This document shows positions 61,630-64,000 of a stretch of 64,000 bases of DNA, in pieces. Both the position numbers and the translations under genes were made by a program. The first letter of the stretch is position 1; each line of letters starts with the position of its first letter. The notes under the pieces are model-generated. The model did not search any database. It was not told where the DNA came from and saw nothing but the letters and a program-made list of their open reading frames with translations. Source of the stretch: Maribacter arcticus (GTDB taxonomy: Bacteria; Bacteroidota; Bacteroidia; Flavobacteriales; Flavobacteriaceae); NCBI RefSeq assembly GCF_900167935.1, contig NZ_FUYL01000005.1, forward strand, positions 240,871 through 304,870. The letters run 5' to 3'.

Positions 61630-62341
61630 ATACATATTTCATCACTAGAGAGTCGAAACAAGAAATGGGCAAAAGACCAAGATCAAAGACCGGGTGCAGG
61701 TAACAAAGGGGCTAAGTATACCAGTAACAATACACATTACAGTCCTACGGACCCCGATGCCAGGATAAGCGTAAAGCCCGGCAAGGCCAGAAAGCTGAAC
61801 TACTTGAGTCAGCTTAGTGTCGACACGGCACCAAGAAAAAGTCTTATCGAGCATCAAGTAAGCTCTGCAAGGGTTGTAGGTTCAGGGCAGCCTGCCTTGG
61901 TAAGGTGAATGAAAAGTAGTTCTCGGTCACGTATTTTAGGGAACAGTACGAGCGTAATATAGAAAGGGTGAACAGTCCACAGGGCAGGTATATGAAAAGC
62001 AAGCATCAAAGTACGGTAGAGCCAGTTTTTGACACTTTAACTCAATTCATGGGTATGCGCAAGATAAATACGATAGGACTCGAACAGGCCAACAAGGTGA
62101 TGCACCTCTCCGCCATGGCCTATAACCTAAAGAAGTACCTGAAATTCGAACAAAAACGCTCCAATAGTGGGCTAGGACAACTTTCTTTTAAGGCTTTTAT
62201 AGAAAGTGTTGTGCAATATCTATTTTTAGGCTTGCCAAGCCATCAGAAATTTACCGTCCAATACTAATGAAGCAATAAAAAAGCCTCTTAAAGAGGCTTA
62301 TATTCAATCTGTATTTTGAAAATTATAGGCTTGTGCCACAG
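61630..62341 (+). pseudogene. IS1182-family transposase remnant with its right terminal repeat
   Basis: The frame from 61640 reads KKWAKDQDQRPGAGNKGAKY, TSNNTHYSPTDPDARISVKP and GKARKLNYLSQL, the middle of IS1182 transposases. After a deletion and frameshift near 61810-61950 it goes on as ERVNSPQGRYMKSKHQSTVE and NKVMHLSAMAYNLKKYLKFE to the C-terminus. The N-terminal half is missing. GCTTGTGCCACAG at 62329-62341 is the inverse of the left end CTGTTGCACAAGT of the IS1182 copy at 63645, with two differences. Confidence 0.82.
62274..62299 (-). terminator. Terminator on the minus strand
   Basis: AAGCCTCT-TAA-AGAGGCTT preceded by an A run on the plus strand, so the T run follows on the minus strand. 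It could end transcripts from the DUF1080 gene about 120 bp away. Confidence 0.6.
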
Positions 62342-62418
62342 TTACCATTGTTAGCCAATGTCTCTATTTTATTCACAATACTCTTCAGGCCAATATTCCT
62401 TGCAAGGTTATTCAAAAA

Positions 62419-63276
62419 CTATTCGAATCGAGGCAATGATTTTATAGAACGAATCTTAATATCTTTATAGAAGATTTCTGCGGACTCCGATTGCAGTTGA
62501 ATTTTACCTTTAGTTAACGGGCTTTCTTTTCCGTCTACCAATTGCCTAGAATTTTCAAGTACCATGACAACTTTACCGTTGATTATATGTACACTTTTTC
62601 CTCCAAAGCAATATAAATCAACTGTGTTCCATTTTCCGGTCTGGTTTTCGCCATCTGGATACTTTATACAATGCCTCCCATTTTCACTTTCTGAGCTAAA
62701 TGTCAATAAATTGCCTTTTTCATCATATCGATAATCATCGTTGCCGGTTTTGGTTGCCCTTATATCTAACAAGGCCCCGGCAACTCCCCAGTAATCACCG
62801 CAATCTCCCTCCTGTATTTGAAACTCTTGGGATCTGAGCCAAAATTTATCTCCATCAGCATGGTCGCCAACGGCATGATATAATAGCCCACTATCTCTTT
62901 TATCGGATAACTTTTCTCTTGGGTACCATTTTTTATCGCCCCATTTGAATTGCAACTGTAAATGATAATTTTCAAACTCCCTTTTTGTAGAGATTCCGCC
63001 CCAGCATTCACCAGAAATCCGGAGTACTTTCTCACCGTCTACATCAGCAATTGTAAACACACCAATCGGGTCGTTGTTCAAGCCATATGGAATCTGTTCA
63101 TCTATTTTCTCCATAGGTACTCCTTCTATGAACTGGGGCCCTAAATACGTATCCCAGTTTTTTAAATCGAATCCATTGAAAAGCGTTTCCCAATCTTTAG
63201 TGGATTCTTGTGAAAGGATACATTGCGATACGATTAAGAAACTATAAAAGAATAATTTTTTAAAATGTTTAGTCAT
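62419..63276 (-). CDS. DUF1080 (3-keto-disaccharide hydrolase-like) secreted protein
   Basis: 285 residues with a signal peptide (cleavage after CILSQ). The concanavalin-like sandwich has the DUF1080 marks: WETLFNGFDLKNWDTY, YHLQLQFKWGDKKWYP, RDSGLLYHAVGDHADG, WLRSQEFQIQEGDCGDYW and GKIQLQSESAEIFYKDIKIR. Members hydrolyse 3-keto-glycosides or bind sugars. It lies between two IS1182 copies and its relation to the second element is unclear. The start ATG is well placed before the signal. Confidence 0.92.
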   Translation of the reverse strand: MTKHFKKLFFYSFLIVSQCILSQESTKDWETLFNGFDLKNWDTYLGPQFIEGVPMEKIDEQIPYGLNNDPIGVFTIADVDGEKVLRISGECWGGISTKREFENYHLQLQFKWGDKKWYPREKLSDKRDSGLLYHAVGDHADGDKFWLRSQEFQIQEGDCGDYWGVAGALLDIRATKTGNDDYRYDEKGNLLTFSSESENGRHCIKYPDGENQTGKWNTVDLYCFGGKSVHIINGKVVMVLENSRQLVDGKESPLTKGKIQLQSESAEIFYKDIKIRSIKSLPRFE

Positions 63277-63349
63277 AATCTTTAGTTTGTCATTTTTATA
63301 TTAACTATACCTTCTGAAACCAATCAATAAAATTTTTTTAATCCAATCA

Positions 63350-63595
63350 TCAGATGGTAAATTTCAATTTTTGCCCTGAAGAAAGTCCGTGTGCATTTTT
63401 CAATAATTGTTCATGATATTCTATCAAATTCATTGCTTTTTGAATATGTTCGCTAACGTTCAAGCTATGGCAAGTAGGGCAGGCAAAGAAACTTTTAGTT
63501 TCCGTCTGCGCACTTAGCCAAAGCTTTTTGTTTTGATTTAAATTTTTGTTTTCAGAGCAAAATCCTAAAGATTTTTCGGACACATAAATATACAC
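63350..63595 (-). CDS. Small protein of unknown function
   Basis: 81 residues from the ATG at 63595. One CxxC (FFACPTCHSL) is followed by a helical part (SEHIQKAMNLIEYHEQLL) ending QKLKFTI. The CxxC and helix read like real protein, but I recognise no family. It may be the tail of a longer lost gene. It lies directly upstream of the IS1182 left end. Confidence 0.4.
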   Translation of the reverse strand: MYIYVSEKSLGFCSENKNLNQNKKLWLSAQTETKSFFACPTCHSLNVSEHIQKAMNLIEYHEQLLKNAHGLSSGQKLKFTI

Positions 63596-63638
63596 AAACC
63601 TTTGAATTAACCACCAAACTCCGCATTACTTATAGGTA

Positions 63639-64000
63639 TTGTGCCTGTTGCACAAGTACTTGTTAAAAATAGTGATATTGATTAACTTTAGTTATGCAAG
63701 GACATAAAGATTATCAAGAGAAGCTTTTCAATAGTTTTCAGTTAAGTGAACGCATACCCAAGGCCAATTTTTACAGGCGTTTAAAAGGAGTCTTAGATTT
63801 GAGTTTTCTTTATAAGTTGACCAATTCTTATTATGGACAGAGTGGTCAAAAGAGTATTGACCCTGTAGTATTTTTTAAGCTTTGTTTAGTGGGTTATTTA
63901 GAGAACCTTATCAGTGACCGCAAGCTAATAGCACATTGTTCAATGCGCTTAGATATTTTGTATTTCATAGGCTATGATATAGATGAAGAGTTACCCTGGC
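63639..64000 (+). mobile_element. IS1182-family insertion sequence, left part (cut by window end)
   Basis: Left end: TTGTGC, five bases, GCACAA (63639-63655), then the transposase gene. The inverse of this end is found at 62329-62341. The element continues beyond the window. Confidence 0.75.
63694..64000 (+). CDS. IS1182-family transposase, N-terminal part
   Basis: From the ATG at 63694 the frame is open to the window end (102 codons): MQGHKDYQEKLFNSFQLSER, IPKANFYRRLKGVLDLSFLY, YYGQSGQKSIDPVVFFKLCL, GYLENLISDRKLIAHCSMRL and DILYFIGYDIDEELPW. This is the conserved N-terminal DUF772-type domain of IS1182 transposases, without disruption as far as seen. It supplies the part missing in the remnant at 61630, but that remnant is a separate copy, since it lies upstream in the same direction. 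Confidence 0.9.
   Translation, partial: MQGHKDYQEKLFNSFQLSERIPKANFYRRLKGVLDLSFLYKLTNSYYGQSGQKSIDPVVFFKLCLVGYLENLISDRKLIAHCSMRLDILYFIGYDIDEELPW

Noticed and set aside
61606..61908. 100-codon frame as an independent gene
   Set aside because: It is the middle part of a deleted IS1182 transposase and not a separate gene.
1..64000. CRISPR arrays or cas genes
   Set aside because: No regularly spaced 25-40 bp repeats and no Cas-like proteins. The iterons at 58.6 kb are too short and irregular for an array.

Overview
The window reads as the chromosome of a marine-type member of the Bacteroidota, most likely family Flavobacteriaceae. The evidence is a SusC/SusD pair, several TonB-dependent receptors with carboxypeptidase-regulatory N-domains, promoters of the TTTG / TAnnTTTG type without Shine-Dalgarno sites, carotenoid genes (GGPP synthase, lycopene cyclase), CTnDOT-type integrases and IS30/IS4/IS1182 remnants. 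No species is assigned.

Layout. (1) 1-21.3 kb is core chromosome. It holds a SusD (cut by the window edge)/SusC transporter with a divergent GntR-type regulator, then GGPP synthase convergent with lycopene cyclase. A metal-homeostasis block follows: TonB receptor, divergent DtxR/MntR-type regulator, ZIP transporter, then FeoA, FeoB and an unlisted 49-aa FeoB-associated Cys-rich protein. Small envelope proteins, a SCO1-type copper chaperone and RseP complete the region. (2) 21.3-46.3 kb is an integrative element in the 3' end of tRNA-Asn(GTT), bounded by a 43-bp perfect direct repeat with the tyrosine integrase next to the right end. Its left part is a small replication/mobilisation core (HTH protein, initiator-like protein, DnaC-like ATPase, BfmA-like protein). 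The cargo is a DUF5916 outer-membrane protein, esterase, GH3 glycosidase, PepSY protein, YceI protein, serine hydrolase, two LytS/LytTR-type two-component systems around a metallo-beta-lactamase-fold enzyme and a secreted protein, and a HipBA toxin-antitoxin pair. The cargo is scarred by broken IS30 and IS4 elements, a decayed TonB receptor, a broken efflux outer-membrane lipoprotein, a ~320-bp direct repeat and a duplicated GH3 5' end. (3) 46.3-55.1 kb is core chromosome again: ABC-F ATPase, lipoprotein, methylmalonyl-CoA mutase small and large subunits, MFS transporter, RidA-like lipoprotein and tRNA-Arg(CCT). (4) From 55.1 kb a second mobilisable element starts at tRNA-Arg: integrase, HTH protein, primase/helicase, CHC2/Toprim primase, MobC, relaxase and a membrane coiled-coil protein. 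Its far attachment site is not visible. It is followed by an IS1182 remnant, a DUF1080 hydrolase and the start of a second IS1182 transposase.

Most interesting non-coding signals. First, a ~70-nt structured element occurs once in each mobile element, directly after the last mobilisation gene. Its 10-bp stem differs at three positions between copies and every change is compensated on the other strand. Second, nine GATGAC/GTCATC iterons, several spaced exactly 11 bp, lie between the two primase genes. Third, paired GGTGAAAC sites 11 bp apart occur at both ends of the first element (probable integrase arm sites). Fourth, a 13-bp direct repeat with a 21-bp period, typical of LytTR boxes, lies between the two LytTR systems. 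Fifth, two related 26-bp palindromes flank the second integrase gene.
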